15,903 nucleotides of DNA from CAYILC01 sp964364145 (GTDB lineage Bacteria; Patescibacteriota; Microgenomatia; UBA1400; UBA12028). Below the pieces are notes generated by a model. The model had not been told where the DNA came from. It saw only the letters and a program-made list of their open reading frames with translations, and searched no databases. Shown here one piece after another: positions 5,239 to 13,395 of the stretch (its first letter is position 1; each line of letters begins with the position of its first letter). Where the stretch lies: contig CAYILC010000017.1 in assembly GCA_964364145.1 (NCBI GenBank), forward strand, positions 1 to 15,903, in the 5' to 3' direction. The position numbers and the translations under genes were made by a program.

Positions 5239-8157
5239 ATGCAAGACAACGTCATTAAAATCCGCGGAGCTCGCCAGCACAATCTCAAGAATGTGAACCT
5301 CGACATTCCGAAGAATAAGCTTGTGGTGCTCACCGGCATGTCTGGAAGCGGAAAGAGCTCTCTCGCGTTTGACACACTCTATGCCGAGGGCCAACGTCGC
5401 TATGTTGAGAGCTTATCTTCCTATGCGCGTCAGTTTTTGGGAGTGATGGGAAAACCAGACGTTGACATAATTGAGGGTCTTTCTCCAGCGATCTCGATCG
5501 ATCAGAAAACAACCTCGCATAATCCGCGGTCTACCGTTGGAACGATTACCGAAATCTATGATTATTTGCGCTTGCTGTTTGCGCGCATTGGTCATCCGCA
5601 CTGTCCAAACTGTGGCAGTGAGATTGCGCAACAGAGTGTGGACCAAATTGCCGAACGCATGTTTGTTTCAATTGAGGAAGATTTAGTTAAGAAAAAAGCA
5701 TCTCGATTTATGATTTTGGCTCCTGTTGTGCGTGATAAAAAGGGCGAGTTTCAAAATTTATTTTCGAGTTTGAAGAAGCAGGGGTTTCAACGAGTGCGTG
5801 TGGACGGTTCGGTCTATAGTTTGGATGACGATTTTGTGTTATTGAAGAACAATAAACACACCATCAGCGCAGTTATCGATCGGTTTGTGCTCTCTCGCGA
5901 GATTGTCAATAACGCGGAACTATTTAAGCAGGATAGAACGCGCATTATTCAAGCGCTTGAACAAGCATTGAAGTTGGCGGATGGGCTGGCGATTACCTCG
6001 TTCATTGACGATCCGTCTTTGAGTTTTCCGGATAAGCCGGAGAATATGCGAGACGCGATGTACTCGGAAAAATTCATGTGTCCAACATGTGGTACGAGTC
6101 TGCCGGAGATCGAACCGCGCATCTTTTCGTTTAACACGCCACATGGTGCGTGTGAAACATGTCATGGTTTAGGGACATTGTTAAAAATTGATCCGGAGAA
6201 AATGATTGCTCCATCACTGTCTTTGAGTGAAGGCGCGATTATTCCATTTGCGCGTATGTACGAACATGAGACTTGGTTTGGCCGATTAGTTGACGTTGTG
6301 GTTGAAACATATGGAAGTAATGCGCGTGTTCCGTTTGAAGAAATGCCGGAGGATATTCAGAAGATCTTGCTGTATGGAGATAATAAGACGCATATAGTTC
6401 ACGGAGAAAATCGATTTGGGCGAAAGACCACGATTCAGGAGAAGTTTATTGGTTTTATTCACGAGTTGGAGCGACGATACGCAGAAACAGAGTCTGAGTT
6501 TATTCGACAGGAAATCGAGCGATATATGCGCAAAGAAACTTGTCCTTCCTGTGGCGGCAAGCGTCTCAAGCCGGAAAGTTTGAGTATCACGATTGATGAG
6601 TTAAACATTGCGGATGTCACCGAGTTGGCGATCAATAAAGCGCTTGAATGGGTAAAGACTTCGCTAAGTAAAGGCCTGTCGGAACGAGAGCGCTATATTG
6701 CTTCCCCTATTATTAAGGAACTAGTATCTAGGCTCTTGTTTCTGGATGCTGTAGGACTCAATTATCTGACCTTGTCCCGCGAAGCCTCAACATTGGCCGG
6801 AGGTGAGGCGCAACGTATCCGATTGGCCTCGCAGATTGGAACAGGATTAACAGGAGTGTTGTATGTATTAGACGAGCCAACCATAGGCCTTCATCAGCGC
6901 GATAATCATCGCCTCATCGATACGTTGAAAAAGTTGAGAGACACCGGAAACTCCGTCATCGTTGTTGAGCACGATCGGGACACCATGTTGGCCTCGGATT
7001 ACATTGTGGACTTTGGTCCGCGTGCAGGAAAACACGGCGGCGAAGTTGTGGCGGCAGGAACGCCAAAAGAGATCATGAAGAATCCTAAGTCTTTGACGGG
7101 GAAATATTTGAGTAGAAAAAAGATTGTTGAGTTAAGCAGGTGCATTCCGCGTAAGGGACCTGGTGAGCGGTTAGAGATTTTGGGTGCAAACGAGCACAAC
7201 CTCAAAACAATTGACGTTGAGTTTCCGTTGGGCACGTTTATCTGTATTACCGGTGTTTCTGGATCTGGAAAGTCCACGTTGCTGTATGACACCCTATACC
7301 AGAATCTAGCATCTAAGCTGGGAAAGGTGACCGAGGGGCATGTTGGACATATTGACGATATGAAGATACCACCGATCTTAAAGCGAGTAAGTTTGATTGA
7401 TCAAAGCCCGATTGGTCGAACGCCGCGTTCCAACCCGGCGACGTATACCAAGATTTTTGACTTAATACGAGAATTGTTTTCAATGACGCAGGATGCGCGA
7501 GTGCGCGGGTACTTGGGTGGCCGGTTTAGCTTCAATGTGAAGGGTGGACGATGTGAGTCGTGTCAGGGTGAGGGACAAGTGAAGATCGAAATGCAGTTCT
7601 TGGCTGACATGTATGTGACGTGCGATGTGTGTCATGGAACGCGATATAACACAGAGACTCTAGAGGTGAAGTATAAAGACAAGAATATTGCCGATGTTTT
7701 AGCGATGACGGTGGATGAGGCGATTGAGTTCTTTGGCGCAGCAAAAACGATTCAGAATAAATTGAGAACACTGCAAGAAGTTGGATTGGGATACATCCAA
7801 TTGGGTCAGCCGGCCCCCACGTTATCTGGTGGCGAGGCGCAACGCGTGAAGTTGGCAAAAGAGTTGTCTATTCGATCTACCGAGCACACGATGTACTTGC
7901 TGGACGAACCCACCACAGGTCTGCACTTTGAGGATATTCAAAAATTGTTGCATGTGTTGGATCGGTTGGTGGAGACGTGGAATACGGTGGTGGTGATTGA
8001 GCATAACCTCGACGTGGTTAAGAATGCAGACTGGATTATCGATTTGGGTCCTGAAGGTGGTGATAATGGTGGTGAGGTTGTCGCTGTTGGTACGCCAAGA
8101 GAGATTGCACAGAATGTTGAGTCGGCCACGGGACAGTTTTTGAAGAAGGAACTGTAA
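5239..8157 (+). CDS. uvrA: UvrA, excinuclease ABC subunit A
   Basis: Full-length (972 residues; E. coli UvrA has 940). UvrA is the damage-recognition ATPase of nucleotide excision repair; a UvrA dimer loads UvrB on damaged DNA. Two ABC ATPase modules are visible: Walker A GMSGSGKS (33-40) and GVSGSGKST (672-680), signature motifs LAGGEAQ (519-525) and LSGGEAQ (862-868), and Walker B strands VLYVLDEP and TMYLLDEP. Zinc-type cysteine pairs occur at C122/C125, C281/C284, C305/C308, C435/C438, and C772/C775 with C795/C798 (the C-terminal zinc finger). The first signature has alanine where LSGGE is usual. AAGG lies 7 bases before the ATG. The gene is clustered with uvrB and uvrC and is more GC-rich than the cassette upstream. 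Confidence 0.98.
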   Translation: MQDNVIKIRGARQHNLKNVNLDIPKNKLVVLTGMSGSGKSSLAFDTLYAEGQRRYVESLSSYARQFLGVMGKPDVDIIEGLSPAISIDQKTTSHNPRSTVGTITEIYDYLRLLFARIGHPHCPNCGSEIAQQSVDQIAERMFVSIEEDLVKKKASRFMILAPVVRDKKGEFQNLFSSLKKQGFQRVRVDGSVYSLDDDFVLLKNNKHTISAVIDRFVLSREIVNNAELFKQDRTRIIQALEQALKLADGLAITSFIDDPSLSFPDKPENMRDAMYSEKFMCPTCGTSLPEIEPRIFSFNTPHGACETCHGLGTLLKIDPEKMIAPSLSLSEGAIIPFARMYEHETWFGRLVDVVVETYGSNARVPFEEMPEDIQKILLYGDNKTHIVHGENRFGRKTTIQEKFIGFIHELERRYAETESEFIRQEIERYMRKETCPSCGGKRLKPESLSITIDELNIADVTELAINKALEWVKTSLSKGLSERERYIASPIIKELVSRLLFLDAVGLNYLTLSREASTLAGGEAQRIRLASQIGTGLTGVLYVLDEPTIGLHQRDNHRLIDTLKKLRDTGNSVIVVEHDRDTMLASDYIVDFGPRAGKHGGEVVAAGTPKEIMKNPKSLTGKYLSRKKIVELSRCIPRKGPGERLEILGANEHNLKTIDVEFPLGTFICITGVSGSGKSTLLYDTLYQNLASKLGKVTEGHVGHIDDMKIPPILKRVSLIDQSPIGRTPRSNPATYTKIFDLIRELFSMTQDARVRGYLGGRFSFNVKGGRCESCQGEGQVKIEMQFLADMYVTCDVCHGTRYNTETLEVKYKDKNIADVLAMTVDEAIEFFGAAKTIQNKLRTLQEVGLGYIQLGQPAPTLSGGEAQRVKLAKELSIRSTEHTMYLLDEPTTGLHFEDIQKLLHVLDRLVETWNTVVVIEHNLDVVKNADWIIDLGPEGGDNGGEVVAVGTPREIAQNVESATGQFLKKEL

Positions 8158-8206
8158 AGCTCGCTCGCATATAGCTTCCAATGAACTTATCAGGTATCCT
8201 CAACTT

Positions 8207-10015
8207 GTGCTAAAAACCCTAGTCTTTATCAGTCTTTTTTCCTTACTTATCCTTGCTTTTCCAGCTAAAACTTTGGCGATTCAGGAATTTACGACCTCCC
8301 TCAATGCGACCTATACAATCTCAAGCCAGAGTGTTCCGCTAGTGAAAAACGAGATTCATATCAAAAATAATTTCTCAACAATTTATTCCACACAGTTTGC
8401 GCTGGAGGTTGGGTCAACATCGGTAAAGAACATTCGTGTGTTTGATCAGTCAGGCAAAGAGCTGCAAACCAACATTACACAAACCGAAAAACGCACAACG
8501 ATTGCGTTGCAGTTTAAGGATAAAATTCTCGGGAAAGATAACGAGCGTGTATTTACCATTGAGTACGAATATCCTGATGGTGCAATTTCGCAGGGAAAAG
8601 TATTAGAGGTTGATGTTCCAAAACTTGCTCAACAGGATATGTTTCAAGCAATGACTGTGCGCGTAATTGTTCCGGCTGTCTATGGAACACCAGCAGCAAT
8701 CTCTCCAGCGGGGTATAAAGTTGATACGGCAGATGGCACGCAAACATTTACCTTTGGGAATAGCGCAAGTAATGGGATTAACATATTGTTTGGCGATCGT
8801 CAGTACTATGCGTTTACTTTGCGATATCATTTGAGCAACCCTTCAATTTCACAAGGCGTTTCGCAAGTGGCATTGCCTCCAGATACCGCATTTCAACACA
8901 TTGTCTATACTGCCATAGATCCTAAACCCGACTCGATTGATGCGGATGCGGATGGAAATTGGATCGCCACATTCTCTGTGAACGCGCAAAAAGATTTGAC
9001 GGTAACGGCAACTGGAATTGCAACGCTTTTTTTGAAGCCAACAATGCAGAGTGAACCGGTGCAAGATCTCAAACAATACCTTAAGGAACAACCTTTTTGG
9101 GAGACGAATGATCCACAGGTACAACTTTTAGCCAAGAAATTGAAGACTCCTCGGGCAATTTATGATTATCTTGTACAAAATTATGACTACGACTACCAGC
9201 GTTTAGCGCTTGGAGATCAACGGCGGCGAGGAAGTGCAGAGGCGTTGCAAACGCCGGCGAATGCACTGTGTCAGGAATTTACCGATACCTTTATTGCGAT
9301 CGCTCGTGCGGCTGGCATTCCGGCGCGAGAGCTCAATGGATTTAGCTATACAGAAAACACCAAACTGCGTCCCGCCAAACTTACCAATGATCTTCTTCAT
9401 GCCTGGCCAGAATATTACGATGAGGAGCGAAAACTCTGGATTCCTGTTGATCCAACTTGGGGCAAGACCACAAACGGGGTTGATTTTTTCAACAAGCTTG
9501 ATTTTAGCCACATTGTCTTTGTGATTCATGGAAGTTCCAGCGAGAAACCGTACTCGGCTGGTATGTACAAGGTCACTGGACAGGAAGGAAAAGATGTTGA
9601 GGTCAAACTCACTCCACTCGCCAATGAACCTCTGCGCTCGCTGACGCTCGCGCCCCCCACCTTCCTCAAACCCAACATCATCACGGTGGAAAATAACACA
9701 GGTTCAGCATGGTATGATGTGCCGATAAAAATAGATCTCACGTCTACCCTTGCGCTTTCCGGAAAACGCACGCACAAACTCACCATTTTGCCGTACCAAA
9801 AGAAAGACCTTGAGATTCTGGTTGCACCCACCAGTCTGATTAGCCTTGGAAGGCAAAAAGGAACCGTGACCGTTACAATAGGAGATGAGACAGTTCAATA
9901 TGAAACAACCGTTGGAACCATTGGGAATATTCGACCCGAAGTTGCGGTGGGCATCGGTTTTGGAGTCTGTGCCGTCTTCGCCGGGTGTGTACTGGTTTTT
10001 AGACGAAAACGCTAA
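8207..10015 (+). CDS. Secreted, membrane-anchored transglutaminase-like protein
   Basis: A 602-residue exported protein. It starts at GTG 8207 and has a signal peptide (hydrophobic residues 4-18, probable cleavage near the PAKTLA stretch, residues 19-24). A long region with beta-sandwich character (25-290) precedes a transglutaminase-like core. The catalytic triad is readable: Cys355 in ANALCQEF, His399 in LLHAWPEYY and Asp415 in WIPVDPTWG. Such bacterial domains often act as peptidases or cross-linkers on surface polymers. A second beta-rich stretch (460-570) leads to a C-terminal membrane segment (about 578-597) ending in RRKR, so the protein is tethered with its bulk outside. It lies between uvrA and uvrC, and its last codons overlap the start of uvrC. 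The substrate is unknown. Confidence 0.85.
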   Translation: MLKTLVFISLFSLLILAFPAKTLAIQEFTTSLNATYTISSQSVPLVKNEIHIKNNFSTIYSTQFALEVGSTSVKNIRVFDQSGKELQTNITQTEKRTTIALQFKDKILGKDNERVFTIEYEYPDGAISQGKVLEVDVPKLAQQDMFQAMTVRVIVPAVYGTPAAISPAGYKVDTADGTQTFTFGNSASNGINILFGDRQYYAFTLRYHLSNPSISQGVSQVALPPDTAFQHIVYTAIDPKPDSIDADADGNWIATFSVNAQKDLTVTATGIATLFLKPTMQSEPVQDLKQYLKEQPFWETNDPQVQLLAKKLKTPRAIYDYLVQNYDYDYQRLALGDQRRRGSAEALQTPANALCQEFTDTFIAIARAAGIPARELNGFSYTENTKLRPAKLTNDLLHAWPEYYDEERKLWIPVDPTWGKTTNGVDFFNKLDFSHIVFVIHGSSSEKPYSAGMYKVTGQEGKDVEVKLTPLANEPLRSLTLAPPTFLKPNIITVENNTGSAWYDVPIKIDLTSTLALSGKRTHKLTILPYQKKDLEILVAPTSLISLGRQKGTVTVTIGDETVQYETTVGTIGNIRPEVAVGIGFGVCAVFAGCVLVFRRKR

Positions 10016-11255
10016 GGTTTTCTATGTTGGCAAAGCGAAAGATCTGCACAAACGGGTGTATTCGTACACGCGCGTTGGCAAACATGCTCTCAAAACGCTA
10101 AACCTCGTGTTGGAAGCAGTTAAGCTCAAGTTCCAGGTGCTTACCTCGGAGTTAGAAGCACTGCTGATTGAGGCAGAACTGATCAACGCGCATCAACCGC
10201 ACTACAACATTTTGCTCAAGGACGATAAATCACCGCTATATGTCATCATCACCAACGACGAGTTTCCCCGCGTGTTGACTGCGCGAAAGCAAAAAGTGTT
10301 TGGGAGAAAAGGTATTAAAGCGGTATTTGGGCCGTTTCCTTCCACAGGGCAAGTTCGGTATGTGTTAAAGTTGGCGCGAACGATTTTCCCATGGTGCAAT
10401 GAAAAGAAAAAAACTGGCAAGGCGACAGGCAAGACAACCGGCAAACCGTGTTTCTATGTTCACATTCAACTATGCAGTGGAGCGTGTGCTGGTTTGGTTA
10501 CAAAACAGCAGTACGGATTAATGATCGATCATCTCTGCGCCTTTTTGCGTGGAAAAACAATTGAAGTGGTTCAGCAGATGAAAATCGAGATGAAGTTTGC
10601 TTCCGAGACACAGCACTATGAAGAGGCGGCGATGGTGAGGGATCAACTGCAGATGATCGACGAGGTGACCAAACAAAAACGACTGATGCCATTGGACATG
10701 AAGTTGCCGCAGTTATTACACCAGGAGTCGGAGGAGATGATGGTGCAGCTGCGCCGTCTTGTTGCCAAGCACCTTTCGATTCCCAAAAACTATCCACTCA
10801 ATCACATTGAAGGATATGACATCAGCAACACACAAGGAACGAAACCAACTGCGTCTATGGTTGTCGCAACGAAAGGAAGAATGGACCCGAGCGAGTACAA
10901 AATGTTCAATATTCGGTTAGGAGAAACGCCAAATGACTACGGAATGGTGCGTGAAGCATTGATGCGAAGGCAAAAGCATCCGGAATGGGGCATGCCGGAT
11001 TTGTTGATGATCGATGGAGGCAAAGGTCAGCTCCGCGCGGCGTTGTCTGTGTGGAATTGGTCTGTGCCCGTGTGCTCTCTCGCGAAAGATCCCGACCGTG
11101 TGTTTTTCTATCATCCGGAAACAAAAACGTATACGATGACACCGTTGAAAAATGGAGATCCCGCTTCAACGTTATTGCGCCGAATTCGCGACGAGGCGCA
11201 CCGGTTTGCAAAGAAACAACATGAAAGATTACGAACGAAAGCTGTGATAAAATAG
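9960..11255 (+). CDS. uvrC: UvrC, excinuclease ABC subunit C (short form without HhH domain)
   Basis: UvrC makes both incisions in nucleotide excision repair. Residue numbers are from TTG 9960. The GIY-YIG nuclease domain is at the start (PSSPGVYWF 5-13, YVGKAKDLHKRV 22-33). The cysteine cluster is reduced (PWC, then KPCFYVHIQLCSGAC). A UVR motif lies near 207-240. The RNase H-like domain follows with GYDIS (Asp287), MIDGGKGQL (Asp352) and RDEAHRFA (His414). The protein ends about 17 residues later, where UvrC normally continues into a tandem helix-hairpin-helix DNA-binding domain; at about 431 residues it is far shorter than E. coli UvrC (610). The start is uncertain: TTG 9960 follows GGTGG at good spacing and overlaps the upstream gene by 56 bases, while ATG 9885 or 9900 would overlap by 131 or 116. 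Confidence 0.93.
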   Translation: MESVPSSPGVYWFLDENAKVFYVGKAKDLHKRVYSYTRVGKHALKTLNLVLEAVKLKFQVLTSELEALLIEAELINAHQPHYNILLKDDKSPLYVIITNDEFPRVLTARKQKVFGRKGIKAVFGPFPSTGQVRYVLKLARTIFPWCNEKKKTGKATGKTTGKPCFYVHIQLCSGACAGLVTKQQYGLMIDHLCAFLRGKTIEVVQQMKIEMKFASETQHYEEAAMVRDQLQMIDEVTKQKRLMPLDMKLPQLLHQESEEMMVQLRRLVAKHLSIPKNYPLNHIEGYDISNTQGTKPTASMVVATKGRMDPSEYKMFNIRLGETPNDYGMVREALMRRQKHPEWGMPDLLMIDGGKGQLRAALSVWNWSVPVCSLAKDPDRVFFYHPETKTYTMTPLKNGDPASTLLRRIRDEAHRFAKKQHERLRTKAVIK

Positions 11256-11268
11256 CAGTATAAACTTT

Positions 11269-11664
11269 ATGAAATCACTCATCAAAACCGTTATCTTTAC
11301 TTGCTTGTCGTTATACCTCATCTCTCGCGTATTTCCTGATGTACGTTTTGCAGGATTAGGTGTGTTGATCACAACGGGAGTCGTCTTAACATTGTTGACC
11401 GTTATCGTTCGGCCGTTTTTGAAAATTCTGATGTTGCCAATCAACATTATTACTTTTGGACTGTTTGCGTGGATGATTAACATCATCGTGATGTACTTGG
11501 CTATTTTACTTGTTCCGGGATTCTCTATTGGAAATGTGACGATCCCATCACTCACTCTCGGGTCGCTCATCTTTCCGGCGTACACATTTTCGAAATTCTG
11601 GTCGTTATTTGTGGTGTCGCTGTTAGTTTCGCTCGGAAATGGTATCCTAGGGTGGATTTTATAG
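11269..11664 (+). CDS. Phage-holin IV superfamily (DUF360-type) small membrane protein
   Basis: A 131-residue, strongly hydrophobic protein with about four membrane segments (residues 5-22, 28-50, 58-82 and 105-130). The segment VRPFLKILMLPINIITFGLFAWMINIIVMYLAILLVPGF is the typical core of the Phage_holin_4_2 (DUF360) family; the RP..K...LPIN..T.GLF pattern is diagnostic. Despite the name, members are common in bacterial chromosomes and no lytic role is implied. Its function is unknown. It starts 13 bases after the uvrC stop, so it may be co-transcribed with uvrC, though there is no clear Shine-Dalgarno sequence. A long inverted repeat follows its stop at once, probably ending this transcription unit. 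Confidence 0.85.
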   Translation: MKSLIKTVIFTCLSLYLISRVFPDVRFAGLGVLITTGVVLTLLTVIVRPFLKILMLPINIITFGLFAWMINIIVMYLAILLVPGFSIGNVTIPSLTLGSLIFPAYTFSKFWSLFVVSLLVSLGNGILGWIL

Positions 11665-11670
11665 CTGCTT

Positions 11671-11729
11671 AAGCACTTTTCTTTGCAATCAAGGGCTGCA
11701 GTGTTTGTTGATTGCGAAGAAAAGTGCTT
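11671..11729. terminator. 22-bp inverted repeat, long hairpin between the holin-like gene and secG
   Basis: The arms 11671-11692 and 11708-11729 are complementary over 22 bases with a single mismatch (a G-U wobble in the plus-strand RNA), around a 15-base loop (11693-11707). The left arm begins AAGCACTTTTC and the right arm ends GAAAAGTGCTT. It starts 6 bases after the stop of the holin-like gene and ends 32 bases before secG. No U-tract follows, so it is not a standard intrinsic terminator. It may instead be a processing or RNA-stability element, or a mobile palindromic repeat. Confidence 0.5.
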
Positions 11730-11761
11730 GCGCTTGTCAGGGTATACAATAAAGGAGAACT

Positions 11762-11986
11762 ATGCAGACCGTGTTATTAGTAGCGCAAATGATCATCAGC
11801 ATCATGCTGATAGGGGCGATTCTTCTCCAGTCACAAGGAACCGGCATCTCGCCAATCCTTGGTGGTGGTGGTGAGCATTACCACACGCGTCGTGGTATAG
11901 AAAAAATATTGTTTGCATTTACCATTGTGGGGATTGTGATTTTCGTTTTGTTGAGTATTGCAAATGTTGCGCTTGTTCGATCATGA
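11762..11986 (+). CDS. secG: SecG, preprotein translocase subunit
   Basis: A 74-residue protein with two membrane helices (about 4-22 and 49-71) joined by a short loop. The family pattern is clear: a first helix ending LLQSQGTGISPILGGGGE, where the usual form is a Q-rich, G-rich loop (LLQ.gkg.glg..fgg), followed by a basic turn (HTRRGIEK) and the second helix. SecG assists SecYE in moving secretory proteins across the membrane. AAAGGAG (11752-11758) lies at good distance before the ATG. The stop overlaps the next start by 4 bases (ATGA), placing secG first in a chain of four overlapping genes for extracytoplasmic proteins. Confidence 0.92.
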   Translation: MQTVLLVAQMIISIMLIGAILLQSQGTGISPILGGGGEHYHTRRGIEKILFAFTIVGIVIFVLLSIANVALVRS

Positions 11987-13395
11987 AATTTATACGGAAA
12001 ACATATTGGTACATTACCGCGTATCTCCAAAAGCATGGGCTGGTGATTCTTGGCGCAGTTGTCATTGGTATCGTGATGTTTAGCCTCCTTTCCCGGATTT
12101 TTTCAACAATTTCTCCTGTTAAACCAACGCGATATATTGGTCGTACAGGATTGATTACCTTGGCAACGCTCCCATTAGACATTCAGCGGAAAATTAGTGA
12201 TGGATTAACCTCGATAGATCAATCTGGAAGTTCAGTTCCTGCATTGGCAGATCGATGGGTTGCCGAAGATGATGGAAAAACATATCGATTCGTATTGGGG
12301 AAAAATAAGTTTTGGCAAGATGGTAAACAACTACAGCCGCAGGATGTGAAGTATAACTTTAGCGACGCGCAGGTGCTTACCACACAAAATGAAGTGATCT
12401 TTAAGCTCAAGCAATCATTCGCTCCATTTCCTTTTGTTGTTTCTCAACCGCTTTTCCGATCAGAAAAAAAGACAAGTTGGTTTGTCTTTTCTGAAACAGT
12501 TATTATCGGAACCGGTGATTATAAGGTGAATCGACTGCATGAAGAAGGTGGGAAAATTACGCAGTTAGAGTTAGAGTCGCCGCAAGAACGCTTGGTGTAT
12601 CGATTTTATCCCACAGAAAATCGGGCAGTCCTCGCGTTTAAACGTGGGGAAGTTGATATCTTAGAACGAATAAGTTCACAATATGATTTTGTTGGTTGGA
12701 AGAGGGTAAAGGCAACGCCAACTATTCAGCAGAGTGAATATCTAGCAGTCTTTTTTAACAACAATAGTCCAATATTTGATAAAGCTATTCGTCAGGCGCT
12801 TAACTATGCATTGCCCAAGTCACAGGGCGATGAACGCGCGGAAACACCAGTAAATCCACGTTCCTGGGCATACAATAAAACGGTAAAAACATACGCTTCT
12901 GATAAAGAAAAAGCGATCTCCCTATTACTTAAGGCCATTCCTAAGCAAAAAATAGAGTTTGAACTTTCCACGGTACCTAATTTCCAAAAAGATGCCGAGA
13001 ACATCAAATCGGTTTGGGAGGTTTTTGGTGTTGAGGCTGTAAAAGCTTGTTCGCAGAGTAAAGACGTTGCGAATAAATCAGACTGCAAGAACTTAGAGAT
13101 TGCGGTGCAGTTGAAAATTGTCAACGTTCCGGATGTTTCAAATTTTCAAGTGTTACTGATTGCGCAGGAATCGCCGCAGGATCCGGATCAATATTATTTA
13201 TGGCACTCAACACAGCAAACAAACTTTACTGGATACCGCAATCCACACGTGGATAAATTATTGGAAGATGGACGAAGTATCGTAGACCAGAAAGAACGAA
13301 AATCGATATACCAAGATTTTCAACAAATTCTGGTGGATGATTCTCCGGCTATTTTCTTAAACCATTTAACGTGGTATACAATTGAGAGGATATGA
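11983..13395 (+). CDS. Membrane-tethered family 5 solute-binding protein (peptide/oligopeptide type)
   Basis: A 470-residue protein with an uncleaved-looking N-terminal membrane segment (about 19-40) and no lipobox. Residues 86-130 (PALADRWVAEDDGKTYRFVL...FWQDGKQLQPQDVKYNF) are the classic SBP_bac_5 region, followed by FNNNSPIFDKAIRQALNYAL and, near the end, PDQYYLWHSTQQTNFTGYRNPHVDKLLEDG. Family members bind peptides or other solutes for ABC transporters, but no permease or ATPase is present here. The protein ends at WYTIERI, soon after SPAIFLNHLTW, where relatives usually continue for tens of residues, so its C-terminus is short. It overlaps secG and the cyclophilin gene by 4 bases each (ATGA), indicating coupled translation. 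Confidence 0.88.
   Translation: MKFIRKTYWYITAYLQKHGLVILGAVVIGIVMFSLLSRIFSTISPVKPTRYIGRTGLITLATLPLDIQRKISDGLTSIDQSGSSVPALADRWVAEDDGKTYRFVLGKNKFWQDGKQLQPQDVKYNFSDAQVLTTQNEVIFKLKQSFAPFPFVVSQPLFRSEKKTSWFVFSETVIIGTGDYKVNRLHEEGGKITQLELESPQERLVYRFYPTENRAVLAFKRGEVDILERISSQYDFVGWKRVKATPTIQQSEYLAVFFNNNSPIFDKAIRQALNYALPKSQGDERAETPVNPRSWAYNKTVKTYASDKEKAISLLLKAIPKQKIEFELSTVPNFQKDAENIKSVWEVFGVEAVKACSQSKDVANKSDCKNLEIAVQLKIVNVPDVSNFQVLLIAQESPQDPDQYYLWHSTQQTNFTGYRNPHVDKLLEDGRSIVDQKERKSIYQDFQQILVDDSPAIFLNHLTWYTIERI

Noticed and set aside
11269..11664. Prophage lysis gene, from the holin family name
   Set aside because: The DUF360/holin IV family is common in ordinary chromosomes, and there are no endolysin, capsid or integrase genes nearby.
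11734..11750. secG promoter from TTGTCA and TACAAT
   Set aside because: The two hexamers are only 5 bases apart, far short of the 16-18 needed. No partner -35 is visible at the right distance.
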